Shown piece by piece: positions 11,947 to 22,640 of a stretch of DNA of 46,609 bases (position 1 is the first letter of the stretch; each line of letters starts with the position of its first letter). The position numbers and the translations under genes are program-made. The notes beneath the pieces are model-generated. The model saw only the letters and a list, made by a program, of their open reading frames with translations. It made no database searches and had not been told where the DNA came from. The stretch is taken from positions 100,001-146,609 of the forward strand of contig NZ_SBIK01000003.1 in NCBI RefSeq assembly GCF_006503695.1. Direction: 5' to 3'. This stretch comes from Tepidiphilus succinatimandens (GTDB lineage Bacteria; Pseudomonadota; Gammaproteobacteria; Burkholderiales; Rhodocyclaceae).

Positions 11947-13223
11947 GGGGCTGGGGCTCCCAGACGTTCGAGGGCGCGGGAGAGCGCCGACAGGGTTTGG
12001 TCGATGTCTGCTTCGTTGTTGTAGAAGGCGATCGAGGCGCGCACGGTGCCGGGCAGTCCGTAGCGGGCGATCAGCGGCATGGTGCAATGGTGCCCGACGC
12101 GCACCGCGATGCCTTGCGTGTCGAGCAGGGTCCCGAGGTCGGCCGGGTGGGTGCCGGCGACGTGGAAGGAGGCGATGGGGGCCTTCTCTTCCGGCGGAAG
12201 GTCGGCGAGGAGCCGCAGCCCGTCGATCGCTACCAGGCCGTCCCTCAGCCTGCGGTAGAGGTGGGCTTCCCAGGCGGCCAGTTGCGCCCGATCGAATTGG
12301 CGTAGGTAGTCGATCGCGGCACCCAAAGCGATGGCTTCGGCGATGGGCGGGGTGCCGGCCTCGAACTTGTAGGGAAGTTCGTTGGGTTCGAAGCCGTGCT
12401 CATCGACCCAGGCGATCATCTCCCCGCCGCCTTGCCAGGGAGGCATGGCTTCGAGTACTTCCTGCCGCCCCCAGAGCACACCGATGCCGGTAGGGCCGAG
12501 CATCTTGTGACCGGAGAAGGCGTAGAAGTCGCAGCCCAGCGCCTGCACGTCGACGGGAAAATGCCCCACCGCCTGAGCGCCGTCGATGAGCACGGTCGCC
12601 CCCACGGCCTTGGCTTCGGCGATGAGCTCGGCCACGGGATTGATGGTGCCCAGGGTATTCGAGACGTGGGCGAGCGCCACCAGTCGGGGTCGCCGCTCGA
12701 GCAACTGGCGGTAGCGTTCCCGGTCGAGCGTTCCGTCGTCCCGTACCGGCACGAGGGCGAGTTCGGCGCCGGTGCGCCGGGCGAGCATCTGCCAGGGGAC
12801 GAGGTTGGCGTGGTGCTCCATCTGGGTGGCGACGAGGAGATCTCCCGCCTTGACGAAGGCATTGCCCCAGGCTTGGGCCACGAGGTTGATCGCTTCCGTG
12901 GTGCCGCGCGTCCAGAGGACTTCTTTTTCGCTCGCGGCGTGGATCCAGCGGGCGACGGTGGTGCGGGCGGTCTCGAAACAGTCGGTGGCTTCCGTGCTCA
13001 AGGCGTGCGCGCCGCGGTGCACGTTGGCGTTGCGGTTCTCGTAGAAATCGGTGAGCGCCTCGATTACCTGCCGTGGCTTCTGGGCGGTGGCGGCGTTGTC
13101 GAGGTAGATGAGGGGCTTGCCGTAGACCCGTCGGTGCAGGATGGGAAAGTCTTCGCGCCAGCGCTCGACGGTGGCCGCCTCAGGCAGCGGCGTCGTCAGG
13201 GAGGGGGAGACGGGAGTGGACAT
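11943..13223 (-). CDS. sufS: Cysteine desulfurase SufS
   Basis: SufS is a PLP enzyme that takes sulfur from cysteine, leaving alanine, for Fe-S cluster building. The 426-residue protein contains YLDNAATAQKP near the N-terminus, the PLP lysine in SGHKMLGPTGIG and the persulfide cysteine in RVGHHCTMP, as expected for type II desulfurases. The start at 13223 gives MSTPVSPSL; its first 44 bases overlap the end of sufD. An alternative in-frame start lies 6 codons upstream. Confidence 0.97.
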   Translation of the reverse strand: MSTPVSPSLTTPLPEAATVERWREDFPILHRRVYGKPLIYLDNAATAQKPRQVIEALTDFYENRNANVHRGAHALSTEATDCFETARTTVARWIHAASEKEVLWTRGTTEAINLVAQAWGNAFVKAGDLLVATQMEHHANLVPWQMLARRTGAELALVPVRDDGTLDRERYRQLLERRPRLVALAHVSNTLGTINPVAELIAEAKAVGATVLIDGAQAVGHFPVDVQALGCDFYAFSGHKMLGPTGIGVLWGRQEVLEAMPPWQGGGEMIAWVDEHGFEPNELPYKFEAGTPPIAEAIALGAAIDYLRQFDRAQLAAWEAHLYRRLRDGLVAIDGLRLLADLPPEEKAPIASFHVAGTHPADLGTLLDTQGIAVRVGHHCTMPLIARYGLPGTVRASIAFYNNEADIDQTLSALSRALERLGAPAP

Positions 13224-14388
13224 GGCGGAGGACCTCTGCAAGGGTGAAACGCTGCAGGACCGGAGCGAGGAAGGCGTCGATGAGCAGTTGCCGCGCTTCG
13301 ACTTCGGGAATGCCCCGGCTGCACAGGTAGAAGAGCGCTTCGTCGTCGAGCCGGCCGAGGGTGGCGCCGTGGCCGCAGGCGACGTCGTCGGCGTAGATCT
13401 CGAGCTCGGGCTTGACGTCGGCAGCGGCGCCGTCGGCCAGGAGCAGGTGATCGAGCCGCATGGCGGCGTCGGTACGCTGGCCGGCGGGCTCGATGAGGAT
13501 GCGGCCGATCACGGCCGAGTGCGCTTCGGCCGGCACCAGGCCGCGCCAGCGCACGTCGGTGGCGGCACCGGGGGCGGCGTGGCGGATGCGCAGGGCGACG
13601 TCGGTGGAACCGTCGGGCTCGCCATGGGTGATGCCGGAGAGGCGCAGCGCGGCGGATTCGCCCAGTGCGACGTCCCATTCGAGTCGCTGATAGCCGCGGG
13701 TGGCGGCGAAGGACTGCACGTCGAGGCGGGCACGCGCGCCGAGCCGGGCGCGGACGCGGTGCAGCAAGGCTTCTTGCGCCTTGGCAGTGAAGACGCCGTG
13801 GGTGAGTTCGGCGCCTTCACCGAGCCAGAGATTCACGGCGCCGTTTTGCGTGGAAGGGCCGAAGGAGGCGAACGTCTCCACGATCGCGCCGCGCGCGCCT
13901 GCAGCGACTTCGACGAGCAGGAGGGGCTGGACCCATCCGGCGCCGTGGCGGTAGTGGATCTGCAGGGGAGCGTCGGCCGTTTCTTCGAGTTCGAGGAGCA
14001 GCACCGCATCGGCTTCGACCAGGTTGCGCACCGAGAAGTAATCCTCGCCCGGCTCCAGCCGCTCGCGCCAGCGTGCGCGGGTGGCTTCGTCCAGCTCGGA
14101 CCAGGGGCGCAGGCGCCAGGCGCGGGTGTGCGCGGCCACGGGCCGACCCTGGTCGAAGTATATCCATTCGCCGGCGAGCGGCTCGGGCGAGGGGAAGGGG
14201 AAGTCGAGGCCGCGGCCGGCGCGCTCGGGGGCGAAACAGGCGGAAAGCCGCGAGTAGCGCCAGAATTCGTCCTTGCGCGAGGGGGGTGTGAGCGAGGCGA
14301 GCCGCTCGGCGAGCTGCTCGTGCCAGGCGCGCGTTGCTGCGTCTTCCGCCCAGCCGCAGCGGTGGCAGACGGCGAGTGCGGTATTCAT
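13180..14388 (-). CDS. sufD: Fe-S cluster assembly protein SufD
   Basis: SufD pairs with SufB and the ATPase SufC in the SufBC2D scaffold that assembles clusters. The 402-residue sequence has the N-terminal helical region with PSRKDEFWRYS and the C-terminal beta-helix with LEIYADDVACGHGATLGRLDDEALFYLCSRGI, including the conserved histidine used at the SufB-SufD interface. It overlaps sufC by 4 bases (ATGA) and runs 44 bases into sufS. Divergence from other SufD proteins is moderate, which is normal for this subunit. Confidence 0.95.
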   Translation of the reverse strand: MNTALAVCHRCGWAEDAATRAWHEQLAERLASLTPPSRKDEFWRYSRLSACFAPERAGRGLDFPFPSPEPLAGEWIYFDQGRPVAAHTRAWRLRPWSELDEATRARWRERLEPGEDYFSVRNLVEADAVLLLELEETADAPLQIHYRHGAGWVQPLLLVEVAAGARGAIVETFASFGPSTQNGAVNLWLGEGAELTHGVFTAKAQEALLHRVRARLGARARLDVQSFAATRGYQRLEWDVALGESAALRLSGITHGEPDGSTDVALRIRHAAPGAATDVRWRGLVPAEAHSAVIGRILIEPAGQRTDAAMRLDHLLLADGAAADVKPELEIYADDVACGHGATLGRLDDEALFYLCSRGIPEVEARQLLIDAFLAPVLQRFTLAEVLRHVHSRLPLPDDAAA

Positions 14389-15136
14389 GCGACCGACCCC
14401 TCGAGCACGGCGGCATAGCCGCCCGCTTCGATCTGGTGGGCGAGCTCGGCTGCGCCCGAACGGGCGATGCGTCCGCCGTGCAGCACGTGCACCCGGTCGG
14501 GGCGGACGTATTCGAGGATGCGGGGATAGTGGGTGATGATGAGGAAGGCGCGATCGGGGCGGCGCAGGCGATTGACGCCGGCGGCCACGAGCTTGAGCGC
14601 GTCCACGTCCAGGCCCGAATCGGGTTCGTCGAGAATGACGAAGCGCGGTTCGAGCAGCAGCATCTGCAGGATTTCGTTGCGTTTTTTCTCGCCGCCGGAG
14701 AAGCCTTCATTGACGCCGCGCTTGAGGAAGTCGGCCGGCAGCCCCAGCACTTGCGCCGCTTCGCGCGCGGCGCGCAGCAGGGCGGCGCTGTCGAGTGGCG
14801 CTTCGCCCCGGGCCTTGCGCAGGCAGTCGAGCGCGGTGCGCAGGAATTGCAGGTTGCTCACGCCGGGGATTTCCACCGGATGCTGGAAGGAGAGAAAAAG
14901 CCCCGCCTGGGCACGCGCTTCCGGCTCCATCGTGAGCAGGTCTTGGTCATCGAGGAGCGCTTTGCCTTCCAGGACTTCGTAGCCTTCGCGGCCGGCCAGG
15001 ACGTTGGCGAGCGTGCTCTTGCCCGCGCCGTTGGGGCCCATGAGGGCATGGACTTCGCCTGCGGCGATGTCCAGATCGAGCCCGTCGAGGATGCGCCGAC
15101 CTTCGACGGCGACGGTGAGGTTGCGTATCGTGAGCA

Positions 15137-15140
<4 letters not shown>
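14385..15140 (-). CDS. sufC: Fe-S cluster assembly ATPase SufC
   Basis: SufC is an ABC-type ATPase that drives shape changes in SufB-SufD. The 251-residue protein has Walker [10 protein letters not shown], the SufC-typical signature [19 protein letters not shown] and Walker [13 protein letters not shown]. The start is the ATG at 15140, which overlaps the sufB stop (ATGA). The next codon is also ATG. Confidence 0.97.
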
Positions 15141-16564
<1,424 letters not shown>

Positions 16565-16602
16565 GCGGTTCACTCCCCCGGAAGTCCGTGGATTTGTTGA
16601 CC

Positions 16603-16608
16603 ATTATA
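16603..16608 (-). promoter_or_regulatory. Putative -10 element for the suf operon
   Basis: A perfect TATAAT reads on the minus strand about 40 bases upstream of the sufB ATG, in the only sizeable gap between minE and sufB. No recognisable -35 hexamer lies 16-18 bases further up. The promoter may therefore depend on an activator, or the element may be fortuitous. Confidence 0.5.
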
Positions 16609-16620
16609 CTAGGTTTTTGC

Positions 16621-16644
16621 AGGGAGAGCGCCTATGCGCTCCCT
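16621..16644 (-). other. Stem-loop between minE and sufB
   Basis: AGGGAGCGC and GCGCTCTCCCT on the minus strand can pair around a 4-base loop, with a 2-base bulge. It lies just after the minE stop, where a terminator would be expected, but it is followed by GCAAAAACC and has no run of T. A weak terminator or a processing hairpin is possible. Confidence 0.35.
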
Positions 16645-16653
16645 AGCCTGGCT

Positions 16654-16926
16654 CTATTGGGGGAGGGGAGGAGAGGTTTCGTTGAGGACGATGTTGACTT
16701 CGAGGATCTCGAGGTTGTCTTGCCGCTCGAGCTGGACCTTGATGTCTTCGGGGGCGATCTTCACGTACTTCGAGATGACGTCGAGCAGTTCTTTTTGCAA
16801 AGCGGGAAGGAAGTCGGGCGAGGACTTGCCGTCGACGTGCTCGCGCGCGATGATGAGCTGCAGGCGTTCCTTGGCGATCGCCGCGGTCTTTTTCTTTTCC
16901 CCGAAGAGGCGCGTGAGCAGCGACAT
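16654..16926 (-). CDS. minE: Cell division topological specificity factor MinE
   Basis: MinE stimulates MinD ATPase at the membrane and drives the pole-to-pole oscillation that keeps MinC away from midcell. The 90-residue protein begins [30 protein letters not shown], the membrane-targeting and MinD-binding part, followed by the dimerisation domain with [12 protein letters not shown]. Its ATG shares one base with the minD stop (TGATG). Confidence 0.97.
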   Translation of the reverse strand: MSLLTRLFGEKKKTAAIAKERLQLIIAREHVDGKSSPDFLPALQKELLDVISKYVKIAPEDIKVQLERQDNLEILEVNIVLNETSPPLPQ

Positions 16927-17738
16927 CAGGTGCTCCCGAAGAGGCGTTTGATGAGGCTGGGTTTCTCGTAGGAGACGAAACGCAGCGGTTTGTCCTCGCC
17001 GAGAAAACGGGCGACGACGTCGGCGTAGGCTTCGGCCACGTCCGTGCCTTTGAGGTGGATGGCCGGAACCCCCTGGTTGGAGGCGTGCAGCACGGCGTCG
17101 GATTCGGGGATGACGCCGATGAGGGGCACGCGCAGGAGTTCTTGGATGTCCTTGTAGGAGAGCATCTCGCCTTCTTCGACGCGCTTGGCGCTGTAGCGCG
17201 TGACCAGCAGATGCTCCTTGACCGGTTCGCGCCCTTCGATCGCGCGACGGGACTTGGATTGCAGGATGCCGAGGATGCGGTCGGAGTCGCGCACCGAGGA
17301 GACTTCGGGGTTGGTGACGACGATGGCTTCGTCGGCAAAGAGCAGCGCCATGAGGGCGCCGCGCTCGATCCCGGCGGGCGAATCGCACACGACGTAGTCG
17401 AAGCCCATCGCTTCGAGCTCGCGCATCACCTTTTCCACGCCTTCTTCGGTGAGGGCTTCCTTGTCCTTGGTCTGGGAGGCGGGCAGGATGTGCAGGGTGT
17501 CGACGTGCTTGTCTTTGATGAGCGCCTGGGTGAGCTTGGCCTCGCCCTGGAGGACGTTGACGAAATCGTAGACGACGCGGCGTTCGCAGCCCATGATGAG
17601 GTCGAGGTTGCGCAGGCCGACGTCGAAGTCGACGACGGCGGTCTTGAAGCCGCGAAGCGCCAGGCCCGAGGCGAAAGCGGCGCTGGTGGTGGTCTTGCCC
17701 ACCCCTCCTTTGCCGGAAGTGACGACGACGATGCGCAC
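16926..17738 (-). CDS. minD: Septum site-determining ATPase MinD
   Basis: MinD is the ATP-dependent membrane switch of the Min system. The 270-residue protein has the deviant Walker A KGGVGKTT near residue 10, [16 protein letters not shown], the DSPAGIE segment and a C-terminal amphipathic membrane helix (PSLIKRLFG). It lies 12 bases after minC and overlaps minE by one base. Confidence 0.98.
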   Translation of the reverse strand: MRIVVVTSGKGGVGKTTTSAAFASGLALRGFKTAVVDFDVGLRNLDLIMGCERRVVYDFVNVLQGEAKLTQALIKDKHVDTLHILPASQTKDKEALTEEGVEKVMRELEAMGFDYVVCDSPAGIERGALMALLFADEAIVVTNPEVSSVRDSDRILGILQSKSRRAIEGREPVKEHLLVTRYSAKRVEEGEMLSYKDIQELLRVPLIGVIPESDAVLHASNQGVPAIHLKGTDVAEAYADVVARFLGEDKPLRFVSYEKPSLIKRLFGST

Positions 17739-17750
17739 GTGGTAAGCCTC

Positions 17751-18506
17751 TCAAATGGTTTCGATGGGTTCGATGAGCAGGTGGCTTTGCCCTTGAATGA
17801 CTTGCAATTTTACCTGCACGGGGCGGTTTGCGATAGAGGCGGGAAGACCGTTTTCGAACGTCTGGTACACCCCGGCGATGGAAACGAGCTCGGGGCCGAA
17901 GTGGGTGGCGACGATGCGGGCTTCCAGGTTGCCGCCGGCTCCGGCGAGCACCCGTCCGCGCAGGGGGCCCCAGCAGTGGATGCTGCCGGCGGCGATGATC
18001 TCGGCGCCGGGGTTGGAACCGGCCATGAGCACCACGTCGCCTTCCGGAGCGTAGATCTGCTGGCCGGCGCGCACCGGGCGATCGATGAATTTGGTGGAGG
18101 CGGCGCGCGCCGTACCGGTCTGCGGGGAGGCGGGAGCTTGCGCCGAGGTTGGGGCGGCAGGCGGGGGCTCGGTTGGCCGGGCGGCCTCGAGCCGCAGCGC
18201 GGCCTCGTCGAGGTTGGCCAAATGCAGGCGCTTCAAGGCGGCATCGAACGATTCGGGCACCCCGCGCACGCCGATGGGTTGCAGCCCGAGGCGGCGGAAG
18301 AAGGCCACGAGGCCGCTCCAGTCGACCTGTTCGGGCCAGTCGCGCACTTCCGAGAAGTCGAGCACGGCGGGTTCGCCGCCGAAGTAGCTTTCCGTGCCAG
18401 CGAAACGTTTGTGCAGCACGTCGGCGAGCCGTGCGGGACTCACGAGCGGCGAGCGCACGACGATGCCCTCGAAGCGCCCGCTCTCGAATCGTACTTCTTC
18501 ACTCAT
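17751..18506 (-). CDS. minC: Septum site-determining protein MinC
   Basis: MinC inhibits FtsZ assembly away from midcell and is carried by MinD. The 251-residue protein has an N-terminal MinC_N domain (about 1-110), a Pro/Ala-rich linker (about 115-145) and the C-terminal beta-helix MinC_C with [44 protein letters not shown]-type residues that bind MinD. It follows hslO by 20 bases and heads minCDE. Confidence 0.97.
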   Translation of the reverse strand: MSEEVRFESGRFEGIVVRSPLVSPARLADVLHKRFAGTESYFGGEPAVLDFSEVRDWPEQVDWSGLVAFFRRLGLQPIGVRGVPESFDAALKRLHLANLDEAALRLEAARPTEPPPAAPTSAQAPASPQTGTARAASTKFIDRPVRAGQQIYAPEGDVVLMAGSNPGAEIIAAGSIHCWGPLRGRVLAGAGGNLEARIVATHFGPELVSIAGVYQTFENGLPASIANRPVQVKLQVIQGQSHLLIEPIETI

Positions 18507-18526
18507 GATCGAAATGGCCTTTGCGG

Positions 18527-19402
18527 TCAGTGGCGGGTGGCGGGTGCGGTGCCGTCGTCCTCGGTGAAGATGCGGGGAAGATCGTCGCGGCTGAACCGGT
18601 ATTCGAGGCCGCCGAGCTCGTCGCGCACGACGATCTCTCCGTCGCGCGCGAGTTGCGCTTCGATCTCGTCCCGGCCGAGGAGCCGCAGCATCTGGATGAC
18701 GGCGGCTTCGTTGGGCTTGACCTCGTGGGTGATGCCGAGCGCCGTGAAGAGGCGCACCGTCTCTTCGGGGAAGAGGCGGGAGAGGAGCTCGGGGGCGTCG
18801 AACGCGAGCAGTTCGGGCTCGGTGACGGTGTCGGCGAGGCGGGTGAGGCGGTTCCAGCCGTCGGGGTCTTTCTCGTCGGCGGAGGGGAGCTTTTGCAGCA
18901 GGAGCCCCGCGGCGGCGTGCGCGTCGGCGGCAAGCCACAGGCGCGCCGGTTGCTGCTCGGACTGGGCGAGGAAGGCTTCGAGCGTATCGCTCAGGGTTTG
19001 GCCACTCCAGGGAACGATGCTCACGTAGGGTTCCTTGGAGACGGGGAGGTCGAGCACCATCTGCAGCTGGGCTTCGCCCAGGAGCTCGCGCGCGCTGGCA
19101 TCGGGCCGGGGTGCCCGCTCGCCCTCGTAGCGGGCGAAGGCGCGCAGGTTGCGCTCGGGGCTGAGGTCGACCACGAGCAGGCTCACGGGCCCTTCTCCCT
19201 GAGCCTGGAAGGTGACGCGGGTGGGATCCTTGAGCCGGGCGGCGATCATGGCGGCGAAAGCGGCGAGTTCGCCGAGCAGGCGCTGCACCGCGGGGGGATC
19301 GTTGCGGCGCGCGGCGATGCCTTGCCAGGATTGGACCAGGCGCACGTGGGCGCCGCGGATGTCGGCGTTGTCGATGAGGAAGGGCTGGACGGCGTCGTGC
19401 AT
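18527..19402 (-). CDS. hslO: Hsp33-family chaperone lacking all redox-switch cysteines
   Basis: Hsp33 is a holdase chaperone normally switched on when oxidation releases zinc from a C-terminal CxC...CxxC cluster. The 291-residue protein has the expected N-terminal fold (FLIDNADIRGAHVRL, GEGPVSLLVVDL, KEPYVSIVPWSGQTLSDTLEAFLAQSEQ) and C-terminal helix QMLRLLGRDEIEAQL. At the four zinc positions it has Val228-Lys-Pro230 and Asp261-Glu-Leu-Gly264. There is no cysteine anywhere in the protein. The family assignment is secure, but the redox switch cannot work as in E. coli. The ATG has GAGG 7 bases upstream. It lies 9 bases after tex and 20 bases before minC, so these are probably one transcript. 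Confidence 0.92.
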   Translation of the reverse strand: MHDAVQPFLIDNADIRGAHVRLVQSWQGIAARRNDPPAVQRLLGELAAFAAMIAARLKDPTRVTFQAQGEGPVSLLVVDLSPERNLRAFARYEGERAPRPDASARELLGEAQLQMVLDLPVSKEPYVSIVPWSGQTLSDTLEAFLAQSEQQPARLWLAADAHAAAGLLLQKLPSADEKDPDGWNRLTRLADTVTEPELLAFDAPELLSRLFPEETVRLFTALGITHEVKPNEAAVIQMLRLLGRDEIEAQLARDGEIVVRDELGGLEYRFSRDDLPRIFTEDDGTAPATRH

Positions 19403-19411
19403 GGGGGGACC

Positions 19412-21730
19412 TCAGCGCTCCAGGGCGCGGGCGAGCGCCTGGGCGAGTGCGCTCTCGGGGGCAGGGGATTCGCGCCGGCCGGGCTTGGCGGGTTTGGCCG
19501 CCTTGGCGGGGCGGCGTGCTTCCTTGGCGGCGGGTTCGGCGCGCGGCTGGGCCGTCGGGGCCGCTTCGGTACGTTCCTTTTTCAGCGACAGGGCGATGCG
19601 GCGCCGTTCGAGGTCGACTTCGAGCACGCGCACGCGCACGATCTGGCCCGGTTTGACGACTTCATGCGGATCGCGCACGAATCGGTCGGAGAGTTCGGAG
19701 ACGTGGGCGAGGCCGTCCTGGTGGACGCCGATGTCGATGAAGGCGCCGAAATTGGTGACGTTGGTGACCACGCCTTCGAGCCATTGGCCGGGGCGGAGGT
19801 CTTCGAGCGATTCGATCCCTTCGGCGAAGCGTGCGGTGCGAAATTCCGGCCGCGGGTCGCGCCCCGGCTTGACGAGCTCGGCGAGGATGTCGCGCACGGT
19901 GGGCAGCCCAAAGCGCTCGTCGGTGAATTCGGCCGGGTCGAGCGTTTCGATGAGGGCGCGCTGGCCGAGGACTTCGCGTACGTCCTTGCCGATGCGCTGG
20001 AGGATCCTGCGCACCACGGGGTAGGCTTCCGGGTGTACGGCCGAGGCGTCCAGCGGGTCGTCCCCTTCGGGGATGCGCAGGAACCCGGCGGCCTGCTCGA
20101 AGGTGCGCGGGCCGATGCGCGGGACTTCGCGCAGTTGCTCGCGCCGGCGAAAGCCGCCGTGGCGCTGGCGCCAGGCGACGATCTCTTCGGCGATGCTGCG
20201 GTTGAGCCCCGAGACGCGGGCGAGCAGCGCGGGGCTGGCGGTGTTGAGGTCGACGCCGACGGCGTTGACGCAATCCTCGACCACGGCGTCCAGCGTGCGC
20301 GACAGTTGCGTCGCGTCGAGGTCGTGCTGGTACTGGCCGATGCCGATCGACTTGGGATCGATCTTGACGAGTTCGGCGAGCGGATCCTGCAGGCGGCGGG
20401 CGATGGAGACGGCGCCGCGCAGGGAGACGTCGAGCTCGGGGAGTTCCTGCGCGGCGAGCTCGGAGGCGGAGTAGACCGAGGCGCCGGCTTCCGAGACGAC
20501 CACTTTCTGCGCCCGCAGTTCGGGGTGGCGCGCGAGGCACTCGGCGACGAGGCGCTCGGTCTCGCGGCTGGCGGTGCCGTTGCCGATGGCGATGAGTTCG
20601 ACGCCGTGCTGGGCGATGAGGGCGGCGAGCGCGGCGATGGTCGGCTCGTAGTGGCGTCGCGGCTCGAAGGGGTAGAGGGTGTCGGTGGCGATCACGCGGC
20701 CGGTGGCGTCGACCACGGCGACCTTGATGCCGGTGCGGATGCCCGGGTCGATGCCCATGGTCACGCGGGCGCCGGCCGGTGCGGCGAGCAGCAGCTCCTT
20801 GAGGTTGCGCCCGAAGACGCGGATTGCTTCCTCGCCGGCGCGCTCGCGCATGCGGTTGAGGGCATCGAGCTCGAGGTGGACCGAGAGCTTGGTCGCCCAG
20901 GCCCAGCGGGCGGTGTCGAGCCGCCAGCGGTCGGCGGGGCGCCCCTGGTCGGCCAGGCCGTAGCGGCGCGCCAGGACGGTGAGCGCCGGGTGGGGGCTGC
21001 CTTCTTCGTGCGGAACATCGACGCTGAGCCGCAGCACGCCTTCGTTGCGCCCGCGCAGCAGGGCGAGTGCCCGGTGCGAGGGGATGGCGGCGATCGGTTC
21101 GTGGTGGTCGAACCAGTCGCGGAACTTGGCGCCTTCCGATTCCTTGCCTTCGACGACGCGACTATGAACATGGGCCTCACGCTCGAAGAGGGCGCGCAGC
21201 TCGGCGAGCAGATCGGCGTCTTCGGCGTAGCGCTCGGCAAGGATCTGGCGCGCGCCTTCGAGCACGGCCTTGACGTCGGCAAAACCCGCCTCCGGGTTGA
21301 GGTAGGTGGCGGCGAGCGATTCCGGTTCGGCGAGCGGGTCGTTGGCGAGCGCGTCGGCGAGCGGCTCGAGCCCCGCCTCGCGGGCGATCATGGCTTTGGT
21401 GCGCCGCTTGGGGCGATAAGGGAGGTAGAGGTCTTCGAGCGCCTGTTTGGTGTCGGCGGCGCGCAGTTTTTCTTCGAGCTCGGCGCTGAGTTTGCCCTGT
21501 TCGGCGATGGAGGAAAGGATCGCTTCGCGGCGCGCTTCGAGCTCGCGCAGGTAGCCCAGGCGCTCTTCGAGCCGGCGCAATTGGGTGTCGTCGAGCCCGC
21601 CGGTGAGCTCTTTGCGGTAGCGGGCGATGAAGGGGACGGTGGCTCCGGCATCGAGCAGCGCCACGGCGGCCATCACCTGGCGCGGCGCGACGCCCAGTTC
21701 CTGGGCGATTCGGGTTTCGATCGTCGACAT
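19412..21730 (-). CDS. tex: RNA-binding transcription accessory protein Tex
   Basis: Tex is a conserved nucleic-acid-binding protein linked to transcription. The 772-residue sequence shows the Tex N-terminal helical region ([17 protein letters not shown]), a YqgF/RNase H-like fold ([17 protein letters not shown]), helix-hairpin-helix repeats ([36 protein letters not shown]) and a C-terminal S1 domain ([24 protein letters not shown]). A Lys/Ala/Pro-rich tail follows. It starts 53 bases after the mutarotase gene and is followed closely by hslO. Confidence 0.96.
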   Translation of the reverse strand: MSTIETRIAQELGVAPRQVMAAVALLDAGATVPFIARYRKELTGGLDDTQLRRLEERLGYLRELEARREAILSSIAEQGKLSAELEEKLRAADTKQALEDLYLPYRPKRRTKAMIAREAGLEPLADALANDPLAEPESLAATYLNPEAGFADVKAVLEGARQILAERYAEDADLLAELRALFEREAHVHSRVVEGKESEGAKFRDWFDHHEPIAAIPSHRALALLRGRNEGVLRLSVDVPHEEGSPHPALTVLARRYGLADQGRPADRWRLDTARWAWATKLSVHLELDALNRMRERAGEEAIRVFGRNLKELLLAAPAGARVTMGIDPGIRTGIKVAVVDATGRVIATDTLYPFEPRRHYEPTIAALAALIAQHGVELIAIGNGTASRETERLVAECLARHPELRAQKVVVSEAGASVYSASELAAQELPELDVSLRGAVSIARRLQDPLAELVKIDPKSIGIGQYQHDLDATQLSRTLDAVVEDCVNAVGVDLNTASPALLARVSGLNRSIAEEIVAWRQRHGGFRRREQLREVPRIGPRTFEQAAGFLRIPEGDDPLDASAVHPEAYPVVRRILQRIGKDVREVLGQRALIETLDPAEFTDERFGLPTVRDILAELVKPGRDPRPEFRTARFAEGIESLEDLRPGQWLEGVVTNVTNFGAFIDIGVHQDGLAHVSELSDRFVRDPHEVVKPGQIVRVRVLEVDLERRRIALSLKKERTEAAPTAQPRAEPAAKEARRPAKAAKPAKPGRRESPAPESALAQALARALER

Positions 21731-21783
21731 CGGCTATCGTCTTGGCGGGAAAAGGCGGATTGTGGCTGTCGGCGCGGCGGCGG

Positions 21784-22638
21784 TCAACGTTCGGGCAGCA
21801 TGAGCGCCTGGCGTCCGGCCCATTCTTCGTCGGCTCGAAGCGACACGGGAACGCTCGCCTGCGCCGCTTCGATGCACACGAAATGGCGCCAGGCACCGGC
21901 AGGGAGGTCGGCTGGGCCGTGTTCGCCCGGGTTCCAGAGCACGGTCTCGCCGAAACCCGCCTGCGCGATCTCGGTGCGCAGGGTGGGCGTGGCAAGCGTG
22001 AGCACGCGCTCGCCGCCGCGATAGAGCCGATCGAGCGGCGGTTCCAGCCGTGTGACGTTTTCCGGCTCGGCGTGCCACCGGCTGGGATCGGCCGGATCAG
22101 TGTATTCGCTGCCCCCCAGCCCTTGCAGGGCGCTGCGCTCGATCTCGGGCACGGCAAGGTAGGTGTGCAGCGCCGCGGTGAATGCGAAAGGCGCAGTGCC
22201 GGTGTTGCGCACGGCGAGTTCCACGTCCAAGCGCCGCTCGGAGAGGAGCACGGTGACTTCGGCGAGGAAGTCGTGGGGGAAGGCGGTGCGCGCACCGGGT
22301 TCGAGTAGGGAAGGATCGAGCTGCAGGGTCACGAGCACGTAGTCTTCGCCCTGGCGCGTCTCGTCGATGCGCCAGGTGTGCGTGCGGGCGAAACCGTGGC
22401 GCGCTCCGGGGCCGAGGGTACCGAACTGGGGAAAGACGATGGGGATGCCGCCGCGAATGGGCTGTGCGCCGCCGAGGGCGGCGGATTCGCTGAGATAGAG
22501 GCGTTCCTGGCCGTCTTCGGGGATCCAGGAAAGCACCTGGGCACCAAACGGGGTGAGGGTGGCGCGGGCTTCGCCCAAATGGAGGGTGAGGGCCGGTAGT
22601 TCGCCGAGGCGGTGGGTATCGATGCGGGTGGCGGACAT
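21784..22638 (-). CDS. D-hexose-6-phosphate mutarotase (aldose 1-epimerase family, YeaD-like)
   Basis: Enzymes of this family interconvert alpha and beta forms of glucose-6-phosphate and related sugars. The 284-residue protein has FGAQVLSWIPEDGQERLYLSE, the substrate loop RGGIPIVFPQFG, and three likely active-site residues in RHGFART (His), ALHTYLAV (His) and CIEAAQ (Glu). It begins 2 bases after the acetyltransferase gene, so it is co-transcribed with it. Exact sugar specificity cannot be told from sequence. Confidence 0.9.
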   Translation of the reverse strand: MSATRIDTHRLGELPALTLHLGEARATLTPFGAQVLSWIPEDGQERLYLSESAALGGAQPIRGGIPIVFPQFGTLGPGARHGFARTHTWRIDETRQGEDYVLVTLQLDPSLLEPGARTAFPHDFLAEVTVLLSERRLDVELAVRNTGTAPFAFTAALHTYLAVPEIERSALQGLGGSEYTDPADPSRWHAEPENVTRLEPPLDRLYRGGERVLTLATPTLRTEIAQAGFGETVLWNPGEHGPADLPAGAWRHFVCIEAAQASVPVSLRADEEWAGRQALMLPER

Positions 22639-22640
22639 GT

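Noticed and set aside
16621-16644. Rho-independent terminator after minE
   Set aside because: The stem has a bulge and is followed by GCAAAAACC rather than a T run, so I list it only as a stem-loop.
18521-22024. A 1167-codon open frame on the plus strand opposite tex, hslO and the mutarotase gene
   Set aside because: It lies antisense to three clearly conserved genes, its product is low-complexity and Gly/Ala/Glu/Val-rich, and it reflects the high GC of the third codon positions.
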